Below are positions 42,101 through 48,922 of a stretch of DNA of 64,000 nucleotides, piece after piece. Position 1 is the first letter of the stretch; every line of letters begins with the position of its first letter. This DNA comes from Rhizobiales bacterium GAS188 (GTDB lineage: Bacteria; Pseudomonadota; Alphaproteobacteria; Rhizobiales; Beijerinckiaceae). A program made the translations under genes and the position numbers. The stretch lies in the NCBI GenBank assembly GCA_900104855.1, contig FNSS01000001.1, positions 372,001-436,000 on the forward strand, in the 5' to 3' direction. The notes beneath the pieces are model-generated. The model was given only the letters and a program-made list of their open reading frames with translations, was not told the origin of the DNA and did not search any database.

Positions 42101-44830
42101 CACACCATTGCCGGTTGAATCAATTTGGACGGTCTTCGTGCGGCTGTCGGCGCTCGTCGTTGTGACAGTTCTGTCCCTGCGCGAGCTGTCCTGATTGAGA
42201 TCCGTCACCGTCTGCGTACGGCTGCCATCGGTATTGATTACAGTTATGTCGGTTCTCGTTTGATCGAAAGTGCCCGAGCCCGTCCGATCGGTCTGGATTG
42301 TTCTCGACAACCCGTCCACGCTGATAGTGGTGGCTGTCTTGTCCTTCAAAGATCCGTCGACGTGGATATCCGATCTCGTGGTCGTGCTCGATCCATCCGC
42401 ATTGTTGACGACCGTCTGGACTTGATCGAACTTGCCGTCGCCGTTGAGGTCGAGGCTGATCGTCACGGTTTTCTTGTCGGCGCTGGTCGTGGTGACCGTC
42501 TTGTCCTTCAAGGACCCGTCAGCATTCAAATCGGCGACGGTTTCCGTCCTGCTGCCATCGGCGTTCAGAACGGTGTCATCCGTCTGCGTCCGGTCGAATA
42601 TTCCACCACCCTTGTCGTCGAACTTCGTCGACGTGTGATTGCCGTCGGCAGTGACTGTGGTCAGCGTCTCGTAGGCTCGGCTATGATCGGGATTGGTCGC
42701 CACGATATCGGTTGTGGTTGATCCATCGGCGTTGACGGTCGTCGTGCGTTGCACCCAAACGTCATTCGAATCGAAGGCGAAGGTCGCATCGCCGACCAGC
42801 CCCTGTGTGCCGTCGGTCTTGGTGTAGTGAGCGGTCCGATTGATGGCGGACCCGTCACTTCGAGTTTGACCGCCACCACCGCTAGGGGTGAGATCGATGC
42901 TTTGGATGCCGAGCTGCGCCAAGGTCTTGAGTGTCGTCGAGCCGTCCGCATTCGTGACCATGACCTTGAATTCGGAGAAAGCCGCATCTCCAGCATCCAA
43001 CTTGCCGTCGTGATTGGTATCGAAAACGTCGAGTAGCGCTTGCAAATCACCTGTGGCGGTTGGATCCCACGCCGTGAAGTCGACTTGATTCCGCTGGCTA
43101 ATCACGCCGGTGTTGTTCGGGTCGAATACCAGGACGCCGTTGCCGGCACCGGCCCAGGCCGTGTGATGCTGAAACCCATCGCCGGCCATGTCGAAATACG
43201 CATTCGACGAAGTCAGTGGATTTATTTTGAGGCCATTCCCTGTCAGATCAATTATGACGGGGTTTCCGCCGTTGCTGCCGCCGTCGCCACCGTTGCTGCC
43301 GCCGTCGCCACCAGGGCCCTGTCCGCCGTCACCGGTAGGGCCTTGGCCGCCACCGCCATCTGGGGCAGGCGCGCCGCCGTTGCCGCCGTCAGGGGCAGGC
43401 GCGCCACCGTTGCCGCCATCATTTGCTGCGTTTGCTGCGGCGTCCGCCGCCGCGGCTGCCTCTGCCGCGTTCCCTGCGTTCGCTGCGGCCGCGGCGTCTG
43501 CCTGTGCTGCTGCGGCGCTCTCTGGAGAAGCTCCCAGACCAGAAGGATCTGCGGAGGCCGGCGCCGAATCCGGGGCGGCCGGCGCCGAACCCGAATCCGG
43601 GGCGGCCGGCGCCGAACCCGAATCCGGGGCGGCCGACGCGGATGCAGCACCTGCATCTGCCTGCGCAGCCGCGGCACTCTCTGGGGAGGCCCCCAGACCG
43701 CCAGGAGCTGCGGAAGCCGGTGCCCCTGCGGAGTTGGCGTCTTGCTGCGCTGCCGCAGCACTCTCCGGTGAGGCAGCCGGAGATGTTGCGGCAGTATCCG
43801 GGGAAGCTGCAAGACCGGAAAGACCCGAAGTGTCAGGCGCCGGAGCCGGCGCGGTGCCTCCTGAGGCGTCAAATGTATCAATAGAGTTTGGATCGCCCAG
43901 AATCCCCATCGGAGTCCCGACATGGCCTGTTTGGTCTGCAATCATGGTTGCGGCGGTCTCCGGCGAAGAGGCAATAGGTGTGCCGGCTACCGCCGCTGCG
44001 CCCGCGCCGATAAGGCCGGTCAGGCCGTTTATCCCGCCAGACACGATGCCTTCAACCGTTGCTATACCCTCCTGTACCGCGGCGTTCATTGGAGACACAG
44101 CGTTCGCCGCGTCCGCAATCATGGTTGCGGCGGTCTCCGGCGAAGCGGCAATTGGCGTGCCGGCTATCGCCGCCGCCGTTGTTTCAACAGCGGTAATGCC
44201 GATTCCGATTCCCGCTGACACAACGCCAATACCAGCTGACGCAATGCCCATTACAGCCGTGGGCGCAGCTGCGATCCCCGTCGGGGCAGGTGCGGCAGTG
44301 ATCCCGAGTGCTTGGGAAAGCGCCAGATCAAATTGCACCTCAGCTTGCGCTTGCAGGGCGAACCCCCCGCCAATCGCCTTGCCGATCGGCGAACCGACAA
44401 GCCCACCAACAACGCCTCCAATCACCCCGAGTGCGGCAGCGCCGAACGGTCCGCCAAGAGTCCCAATGACGGTTCCCGTTACTGCTCCAGCTTCAATGCC
44501 CGTGAGTATGCCCGCTAGCCCAGTGGCAAGCCCAATGCCTGCCGCGCGACCTGCCGCCGTGCCAGCAATTCCTCCGAGGCCGCTCACGGTGCCCGGCAAC
44601 CCGTGTTCTGCTGTTTGGACCGTCACATCGAATACGCCGATTGTGCCGCCGAGCAGCTTTCCCGCACTCTCGGCAAAATTGATGACGGTAGGGTTTGCCG
44701 CCGCCGATTTTTCAATTGCTATTGCGGTAGCAATGATCCCTTCGAACATCGTTCCAACAACAGTGGTCGCGGTTTCCATGCCGATGGGTGAGTCCCCTCT
44801 GCCATCATGACCATCATGACCATCAGCCAT
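36131..44830 (-). CDS. Giant repeat protein, probable type I secretion substrate
   Basis: A 2,899-residue protein. ATG 44830 has GGGAGAG five bases upstream and overlaps the previous gene by eight bases. Order: Gly/Ala-rich hydrophobic region with a glycine-zipper look (to about 290); Ala/Pro/Ser region with six SPE(S/T)AA-type motifs and a DSGSAPAAP tandem repeat; Gly-rich linker; an FrpC-like module (PVIIDLTGNGLKINPL, near 524) with EF-hand DTNHDGKLDAGD (near 603). Then come about 33 repeats of about 53 residues, consensus NADGSRTETVTDLNANGSLR followed by DKTVTTTSANGLSTT and QRDTTGAGSFDQTQTDV, and a short beta-roll-like stretch (TIGAGATANITG). A second FrpC-like module follows with DSNHDGVLDASD (near 2675), then a tail. 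Probably a calcium-folded surface or extracellular adhesin; the function is not demonstrable from sequence. Confidence 0.9.
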   Translation of the reverse strand: MADGHDGHDGRGDSPIGMETATTVVGTMFEGIIATAIAIEKSAAANPTVINFAESAGKLLGGTIGVFDVTVQTAEHGLPGTVSGLGGIAGTAAGRAAGIGLATGLAGILTGIEAGAVTGTVIGTLGGPFGAAALGVIGGVVGGLVGSPIGKAIGGGFALQAQAEVQFDLALSQALGITAAPAPTGIAAAPTAVMGIASAGIGVVSAGIGIGITAVETTAAAIAGTPIAASPETAATMIADAANAVSPMNAAVQEGIATVEGIVSGGINGLTGLIGAGAAAVAGTPIASSPETAATMIADQTGHVGTPMGILGDPNSIDTFDASGGTAPAPAPDTSGLSGLAASPDTAATSPAASPESAAAAQQDANSAGAPASAAPGGLGASPESAAAAQADAGAASASAAPDSGSAPAAPDSGSAPAAPDSAPASADPSGLGASPESAAAAQADAAAAANAGNAAEAAAAADAAANAANDGGNGGAPAPDGGNGGAPAPDGGGGQGPTGDGGQGPGGDGGSNGGDGGSNGGNPVIIDLTGNGLKINPLTSSNAYFDMAGDGFQHHTAWAGAGNGVLVFDPNNTGVISQRNQVDFTAWDPTATGDLQALLDVFDTNHDGKLDAGDAAFSEFKVMVTNADGSTTLKTLAQLGIQSIDLTPSGGGGQTRSDGSAINRTAHYTKTDGTQGLVGDATFAFDSNDVWVQRTTTVNADGSTTTDIVATNPDHSRAYETLTTVTADGNHTSTKFDDKGGGIFDRTQTDDTVLNADGSRTETVADLNADGSLKDKTVTTTSADKKTVTISLDLNGDGKFDQVQTVVNNADGSSTTTRSDIHVDGSLKDKTATTISVDGLSRTIQTDRTGSGTFDQTRTDITVINTDGSRTQTVTDLNQDSSRRDRTVTTTSADSRTKTVQIDSTGNGVFDHSRMSQIVINADGGNTVTRTELNADGSLRDKTVTTTTGNGLSTTTQSDPDGIGVFTDTRTDVIVMNADGSKTEMLSDASANGTLLDKTVTTTSADRSSQTVQSDLNGDGALDQTATVSTANGSSVATVSDLSPDGSLKDKTVTTTSTNGLSKTTQSDTTGAGSFDQTQTDVIVVNADGSRTETVTDLNANGSLRDKSVTTVSANALSKTIKFDTTGAGSFDQSQTDLIVLNADGSRTETVTDLNANGSLRDKTIKSISADKLTQSVQSDFNGDGHVDQTVTTVTAASGSTVETVSDLNSDGSLRDKTVATTSANGLSTTIQRDTTGVGSFDQTQADVVTLNADGSRTKTVTDSTGNGSLRDKTVTTTIANGLSTTTQRDTTGAGSFNQTRTDVTVINADGSRTETVTDLSANGSLEDKTVVTTSANGLSTTSQRDTTGAGSFDQSHTDVTVINTDGSRTETLTDLNANGSLRDKSIITTSADRKTQSIQSDLTGAGKVDRSTSIIVAANGSTVTTVADYNADSIGSLRDKIVTTTSANGLSTTIQRDTTGAGTFDQTETDVVVLHADGSRTETVTDLNANGSLRDKSVTTVSANGLSTTVQRDSVGAGSFDLTRTDVTVLNTDGSRKETVTDLNADGSWRDQFITTTSSDKKTVTIQSDLRGNGNVDRQEKIVTNADGSTTTTIEDFNDDVDGTMKDISFTTTSANGLSTTIQRNSGGGGYDFNRTDSIAVNADGSRTETVTVTNSDGSLRNKSVTTTSANGLSVTVQRDTSGAGSFNETQTDVTVLNADGSRTQTVTDLNANSSLRDKSVTTTSANGLSVTTQSDPAGTGSFTRTRSDVVVVNADSSTTETISDTSGNGTLLDKMVTTTSANHQTQSIQSDVNGDGTVDQTHSTGLDANGNTVTTISDLNANGSLKDKEVITRSGNGLSTTTQRDTTGAGTFTQSQTDITVVNADSSRTETVTDLNADGSLRDKLVAIVSANGLSKTTQRDTAGAGSFNETQTDVVVLNADGSRTETVTDLNANGSLKDKSTTTTSADGTSVSVQSDVNGDGNIDQTRNTGIDVTGRTLTTITDLNANGSLKDNEVIAISGDGLSRKIQRDTAGAGSFTQSQTDITMITNDSSRVETVTDFDANGSQTAEKVTTISANGLSRTIGNIINGVGAHQETQTDVTVLNADGSRTQTVTDLNGSGALQDKFVLTTSANGLSKNRQWDTTGVGSFTQTETDVTALNGNGSTTETTTALASSTTMSTVVTNESADRLTRSWQMTAGTISQSGSDVTVVNADGSSSETVTDLNADSSLKDRAVITRSADKRTVSVTRDANGDGIIDQTEVTATAIDGSSVSTTTDFASNGSTTDQTTVTTSADGLTRTTQWDLSGALYRTRVDVLVADADGSSTHTITDTASAGTLVQKMIVTESGDGRTKTVQRDSLGSGHFDHTDVTTIALDGTKTETVQDMNLDGTLTDKIVTSTSANGLLKTVQAANGNGIVNHIETTQTNIDGSTTANAIDYNANGTIHDRSVTTVSADGRLETMQEDTQNSGVFDHKEVTVTRIDGSQVTTASDFNADGSLKSQIVETVSANGLSVQVQSVVAGANTGVTVSRSNATVTIGAGATANITGDGDFITIGAGATVTVSGIGDSVYIGPSQTGVTVHLSNGTFTTGTNVSATLFGCNDSITLGSGSSVNHIDPVILNLKGGPVQTVGVQNSPASFDMLNNGTKVQTGWGTAGEGYLVYDPKNVNNVTQEADLVSGFPELNKLDSNHDGVLDASDSAWKDLKVWVDQTGDANFQSGQLVSLSQLGISSIDLNAKQVNQDSNGNTIMADGSFHFANGSTGDIASVNLAFDPNTANGAGESPTANQSASSTGASQSQLVPGKSGVNAAGQLSWEQIYDAMSGVLKETDQYRYNATGKLTQIDKFDSGGAQTEADVYDPALSHQIGSYIYGANGQVTEVNDFLGNHDWLATGGGSYLDKHSGATAATRPVLHTA
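37330..42750 (-). repeat. Coding repeat array of about 33 units in the giant gene
   Basis: Units of about 160 bases (about 53 residues). Most are type A with TGAGSFDQ; a minority, type B, carry a Ca-site-like D-x-NGDG or a variant (LTGAG, LRGNG) and a more charged head (ADKKT or ADRKT). Type B units begin near 42440, 41775, 41280, 40612, 40108, 39440, 38940 and 38120. Spacings are thus about 665, 495, 668, 504, 668, 500 and 820 bases, that is 4, 3, 4, 3, 4, 3 and 5 units. Confidence 0.88.
43566..43634 (-). repeat. 27-bp tandem repeat in the Ala/Pro/Ser region of the giant gene
   Basis: Two and a half near-identical 27-base units starting with GAATCC at 43566, 43593 and 43620 (plus-strand view), encoding the 9-residue repeat DSGSAPAAP. 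A related direct repeat of about 60 bases begins at 43938 and 44115, 177 bases apart, encoding GTPIAASPETAATMIAD. Both look like recent in-frame expansions. Confidence 0.85.
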
Positions 44831-45536
44831 TATTCTCTCCCTGCATTGTTTTTTCCGTCGGCCACTGATCTCTCGCACTCATGAAAAGCAAGCACAAAAA
44901 GAAGAAGCCAAGACCACCGCAAAACGCTACGCCAAAGGATAAGATCTCAATCACAATTAGGCTGTAAATTATCGGCAATCGAATCGATAACGTGAATATA
45001 CTAAGTCTATCCTCGAAATGCGTTATCCCCCACACCGCCGCAAGTATACATAGCGCACTCAATCCAGTGAGGAATATACCCTTCCAAATAAACCTAGAGC
45101 GAGAGCGCAATTGGTGGCGTATAGATGGAAGAAGCGCGCGCGATCTATATACGCCCAGGGCCAAAAAATATGCGATAAAGAATAGTGTTGATAACCATAT
45201 AGAGACCATATAAAAATCCACCGCGTTGGAATCAAAACCAAAGGTTTTCAATTCCAACGAATAGCGATTGATCGGCATGTACGAATAATTAAACAGCGAG
45301 GCGCAATGCATCACGACGCAAGGTGATCCATAAAGTCTATAAAGAAAATTAGAAACAATGAATGACAATATCGCGCCTAGAACGAGCGCGACAACTTCCT
45401 GCACGTCGAATCGATACATTACGTATTGCGACGGCTTCGCATTCATCTCCTTCGCATCTCCAATTCGATGCCTCCGCGCGCGCGAAATCGCTATGTGCGG
45501 ACCGCCAACAACGCCGCTCGTATCCGCCACGCTCAT
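44823..45536 (-). CDS. Hypothetical membrane protein heading the secretion operon
   Basis: About 237 residues with a 45-residue soluble N-terminus and four or five hydrophobic helices (VVALVLGAILSFIVSNFLY; FYMVSIWLSTLFFIAYFLAL; GIFLTGLSALCILAAVWGI; and a long C-terminal pair near IIYSLIVIEILSFGVAF). No family is recognised. ATG 45536 is chosen provisionally; TTG 45566 and ATG 45446 are alternatives and none has a clear ribosome site. The codons are strikingly AT-rich: two 60-base lines counted by hand gave 35 and 38 percent GC. Its 3' end overlaps the giant gene's start by eight bases, so it is cotranslated. It may assist secretion or confer immunity, but this is speculation. Confidence 0.7.
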   Translation of the reverse strand: MSVADTSGVVGGPHIAISRARRHRIGDAKEMNAKPSQYVMYRFDVQEVVALVLGAILSFIVSNFLYRLYGSPCVVMHCASLFNYSYMPINRYSLELKTFGFDSNAVDFYMVSIWLSTLFFIAYFLALGVYRSRALLPSIRHQLRSRSRFIWKGIFLTGLSALCILAAVWGITHFEDRLSIFTLSIRLPIIYSLIVIEILSFGVAFCGGLGFFFLCLLFMSARDQWPTEKTMQGENNG

Positions 45537-45941
45537 ACCGTTATTTTCAAGCGCGGGTGCACTCAAGCACGCTCACGACCTGAGTTGCTCAGCATGCCCG
45601 TCGAACGGATGTGCAGCGAACGAGTATACTATGATTGCCCAAACCGACCCCTGCGTTACCTTGCGCTTGAGCCTCTGCGCGCACCCTATTTGCGCGCTAA
45701 TCCCCCCTCTCTAACGGAAGCCGCTTTTTTTGGTTGCGGCCTTCAGGCAGCGCCATCTTAGATAGAAATTTTGCCGGGTCAATGCGCGTCTGTCAGCCGC
45801 AGATGGGTGAATATTGCAACCCTCTTATGCGAATATCTGTGGCACCCTGAGAGCGGCCCCTGCCTTTAGTACTCCTTCCAAACGCTATTTGTACAGACAT
45901 ACCATCCTTGGTGCCGTACATTGTTGCGCGAGATGCCGTGA
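45537..45941. other. Divergent intergenic region upstream of the secretion operon
   Basis: About 400 AT-richer bases between divergent genes. They should contain promoters in both directions. A self-complementary AGTATACT at 45623-45630 offers a -10-like TATACT on either strand, but without a convincing -35. An imperfect GAAGCCGC/GCGGCCTTC hairpin with a T-run loop near 45717-45750 was noted. No gene was recognised. Confidence 0.55.
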
Positions 45942-47650
45942 ATGAATTACACATCCATCGACGCATCTAATTTGGGGGCGCGAGATCCTTCGATCACTCG
46001 TTTGAAGGAAGCGTGCGTGCTGTCAATGACGAATGAACTGCTCGCGCAACGTATTCATCGGCACGGTGTTCATCGCAACGGCGAGGCGATAATTTCCCCC
46101 GCGGGCGGATTGCTGGGATGGCTGATCGATCTTCGTCGCGTCTTCCTGAAAAAGGAGGCCTTGGAGGAATATTCCGACGCCTTCTGGCGCCTCTATAAGG
46201 ATCGCGATCCGTTCCAGATAGCAGGGATGGAGACGGCTGCCATTCCGCTGCTTTCGGCGCTGGTCATGTCCAGCCCGAAGGAGCGCGCCCCGCTCAACGC
46301 CCTCATCATTCGCAAGGAGCGAAAGACGACCGGACTCGGCAAGGCGATCGAAGGTGATGTGACGGACGAACCGATCATCCTCATCGACGACATCTTCAAT
46401 TCCGGCGGAAGCGCCGAGAAGGCGCGAGCCATTATCGAAGCGACCGGACGAAAGATTGCTGGGCTGTTCGTCGTTATCGACTACCGGTCACGGACGGGGC
46501 TTCGCTGGCGCGAGGCCAACGCCATACCGGTCCAATCGCTCTTCTCGCTATCCGACTTCGGCTTGACGCTGCACCCTGACCAAGCCTCGCCGCACCAGGG
46601 CTATCGCCAACTCTGGCGCTCCGCCGTGCCCGGCGGTTTCCCTTACCATGTGGTGCCCAAATCGACACCTCTTCTCGTTGGGGAGACCCTCTACCGCGGT
46701 TGCGATGCCGGAAAGATGCATGCCTTCGACGCGGCCAGCGGCGCGATCCTATGGGAATACCAGGCAACCGGGGCCGCGGTACAGAAAGGGATATGGTCGT
46801 CTCCGGCTCACTATGATGGCCGGATCTTTTTCGGGGCCTATAATGGTGCCGTCTATTGCCTCGACGCGAAGACAGGCCGGGAGATCTGGACGCAGTCCTC
46901 CGGCGAGTGGATCGGCGCCTCACCGATCGTCGTGCCCCAACATGGCCTCCTCTATATAGGCCTCGAATTTGAGCGGCCTTGGGCGCAAGGCAGCGTCTGC
47001 GCCCTCGACATCAGAACCGGCAATAAGGTCTGGGAGCGGCTGACCAAGAAATACCAACATGGGTCGCCCGCCTATTGGAAGGGCGGAGACCTGATTTTGT
47101 GGGGCACGGCCGATCACACAATGGCGGCGCTCGAAGCCAAATCGGGCAAGGTCGAATGGGTGTTCCCTACGCGGCGCTCCGTTAAATACGCTCCGGCCAT
47201 CGATGAGGAACGGCGCATCGTCGCCTTCGCTTCATTCGACAAATCGATCTAGTCCTCGATGTCGCGACGGGACAAAAGCTCGGCGCCTGGGAAACCAACG
47301 AGATTTGCTACACGACCCCGCTCATCGCCGGGAACCGGCTATTCTGTGGCTCGGGTGACCGACATCTCTATGTGATCGACCTCGACACCATGAAGCTCGT
47401 CAAGAAGATAGACGCCGGGGCGCGCGTCTATTCCTCTCCCCGCGCAATCGGTGATCGCGTCATATTCGGAACCAATGGCGGCAAGATCCTGGAAATCGAC
47501 GCGAACTCGCTCGAGACCAAAGGTGTGTTGCAACTTCCCGACGCAGTGACAAATGCGGTCGTACCGTCGCTCGATGGGACCCGCATTTATGTATCGACAT
47601 ACATGAACGATCTCTACGCCTTCGAAAGGTTGGCGGACGCGCCCTCCTGA
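45942..47650 (+). pseudogene. Phosphoribosyltransferase / PQQ-type beta-propeller fusion, frameshifted
   Basis: Residues 1-220 form an orotate-phosphoribosyltransferase-like domain: LNALIIRKERKTTGLGKAIE matches the OPRT basic loop and EPIILIDDIFNSGGSAEKA is the PRPP-binding motif. From about 230 come eight PQQ-like propeller repeats (KMHAFDAASGAILWEY, AVYCLDAKTGREIW, SVCALDIRTGNKVWE, MAALEAKSGKVEW and more). The frame breaks at 47251: ASFDKSI then, one base off, VLDVATGQKLGAWETNE, ending at 47650. Restoring one base (TAC-GTC) gives KSIYVLDVATG and about 569 residues. No signal peptide precedes the transferase domain, so the propeller would be cytoplasmic, which is unusual. It is divergent from the secretion operon and overlaps the next gene tail to tail by 37 bases. 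Confidence 0.85.
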
Positions 47651-48228
47651 GGCTGAACGGAAGGAGGCAGTGGATTGATCGCCAGTTTCACGTGGGCGTG
47701 CGGCAATAAATCAAATATATAGTGGATGCGCCACTCGTCGGATTCGTTGAACGCCGCGTGATGCTGCTTGTTGTCGAACCACCACAGTTCTCCCTCTCGC
47801 ATCCGCGCGGCTTCGTCACCGCTGGTGAGCACGCTCCCGGACGCGCTGCGCAACACGAGGTGGTAACGGTCTCGGATCAGATAGTAAGACCCAACATCGA
47901 TATGACGACCGACTTGCGATTTCGGCTTCAAGCGAACGATCGTCGCCCTCGACAGGGTCGCGTTGAGAATGCTCGCGGTCTTTGTCATAAAATACATCGC
48001 GCGCGGAAACTGCTCTGATATCTTTGTAGGTAGGGACTCCTGGTTTTCGTTGATATGCATATCCTGCCTCTGGACAGCATTGCGTAGGAATATTGTATTG
48101 GTCTCGCGCTGGACGTGTATCGTCTCTTGTCGGCTGGTGTTGACGAGCCACGCATCTTCCTGCGCTTGGATTTCGACCAAAAGCGACGCGACGTCGATAC
48201 CCGATGTTATGAGGCGGAAGAATTTCAT
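47614..48228 (-). CDS. Aspartyl/asparaginyl beta-hydroxylase-like 2-oxoglutarate oxygenase
   Basis: A 204-residue protein of the Asp_Arg_Hydrox (AspH) family. The double-stranded beta-helix core is seen as IVRLKPKSQVGRHIDVGSYY, RYHLVLRS, MREGELWWFDNKQHHAAFNE and DEWRIHYIFDL. The iron-binding His of GRHID and the distal His of HHAAFN, plus the Arg of WRIH (2-oxoglutarate contact), are present. ATG 48228 has a G-run five bases upstream. Such enzymes hydroxylate Asp/Asn side chains in proteins or small molecules, using Fe(II) and 2-oxoglutarate. Its 3' end overlaps the convergent transferase-propeller gene. The neighbouring Asp/Asn-rich giant protein is a conceivable substrate (inference). Confidence 0.85.
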   Translation of the reverse strand: MKFFRLITSGIDVASLLVEIQAQEDAWLVNTSRQETIHVQRETNTIFLRNAVQRQDMHINENQESLPTKISEQFPRAMYFMTKTASILNATLSRATIVRLKPKSQVGRHIDVGSYYLIRDRYHLVLRSASGSVLTSGDEAARMREGELWWFDNKQHHAAFNESDEWRIHYIFDLLPHAHVKLAINPLPPSVQPQEGASANLSKA

Positions 48229-48377
48229 CGATGCCCCCCAATCGCAAAAATCACCGAGATTGCACTCTGCCGCCAATCCAGGGCGAACTGCAAGATGGGC
48301 GCCGCTGGCCTCATGGTCGGTTCGCGGTGATGTGGGGGTGTCTGCATGCCAGCCGCCACGCTCAAATCTCGCCCCCT

Positions 48378-48611
48378 TCAATCGATGAGATCCGCCTTCC
48401 TGGCCTCGCGCTCGGCGAAGGCGCGGGCGCTCTTTTCGAGCACCTCACGGTTGGAGCGGCTCGAGGCGCTGCCGGGCGAGTAAACTCCTTTGAGGACTCG
48501 ATGCCCCGATTTGGGTTTCGACACACGAAAGGTGTAGCGAAGACCGCTCGCGACATGCCGCACCTTGAGCGCCTCGGTGGTTCGGCTCTCGATCGTGAAT
48601 TTGTCGCCCAT
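48378..48611 (-). CDS. Hypothetical small protein (77 residues)
   Basis: A 77-residue hydrophilic protein starting MGDKFTIESRTTEALKVRHV, with strand-like alternation then a charged helix (EVLEKSARAFAEREARKADL). ATG 48611 has AGGTGG eight bases upstream. It lies 36 bases after the next small gene on the same strand. I recognise no family; the good ribosome site and plausible composition support a real gene. Confidence 0.6.
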   Translation of the reverse strand: MGDKFTIESRTTEALKVRHVASGLRYTFRVSKPKSGHRVLKGVYSPGSASSRSNREVLEKSARAFAEREARKADLID

Positions 48612-48646
48612 CAGCGCACCCACCTATTGGAACCGCGCTTCCCCCA

Positions 48647-48922
48647 TCACCCATTACCTCGACACAGCACGACGACGGCCTGAACCGCCTCTTCCTTCGT
48701 TGGCCACGCCCCGTAGGTGAAGCGCACCAGGCGATGCATTTCCTCATTGGTGAAGCCGCTATGCGCGCAGACAGGTCGGATCCTGTCCACGATCCGGTTT
48801 TCACGCTGGGCCGCTTTGGCGGCGGCATGGAGCATGAACGCACCAGCGACGAGCAGCCCGAACATCACGGACGCCGTACCCAGGTAAAGTCGCTTTTTCG
48901 GTTCAACCACGCAGAGCCCCAC
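48647..48922 (-). CDS. Hypothetical small membrane-anchored protein (91 residues)
   Basis: A 91-residue protein with one N-terminal hydrophobic helix (LYLGTASVMFGLLVAGAFML), then a charged periplasmic-type segment with two Cys (RPVCAHSGF and VVLCRGNG) that might pair. GTG 48922 is the frame start; GTG 48910, with a G-run upstream, is an alternative. No family is recognised. It may be cotranscribed with the 77-residue gene downstream. Confidence 0.55.
   Translation of the reverse strand: MGLCVVEPKKRLYLGTASVMFGLLVAGAFMLHAAAKAAQRENRIVDRIRPVCAHSGFTNEEMHRLVRFTYGAWPTKEEAVQAVVVLCRGNG

Noticed and set aside
37133-42721. Long antisense ORFs across the repeat region (for example 37133-38041 and 40628-41476, plus strand)
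   Set aside because: They repeat with the same period as the real gene and are its shadow.
37330-42750. Regularly spaced repeats resembling a CRISPR array
   Set aside because: The period is about 160 bases, units are degenerate and in one open frame, and no cas genes are nearby.
43188-44810. A 540-codon plus-strand ORF opposite the N-terminal part of the giant gene
   Set aside because: Pro/Ala-rich mirror of a Gly/Ala-rich coding strand in high-GC DNA; no family motif or ribosome site, and the minus-strand protein is clearly coding.
48231-48683. A 150-codon plus-strand ORF opposite the small hypothetical genes
   Set aside because: The minus-strand alternative has a better ribosome site and more protein-like composition.
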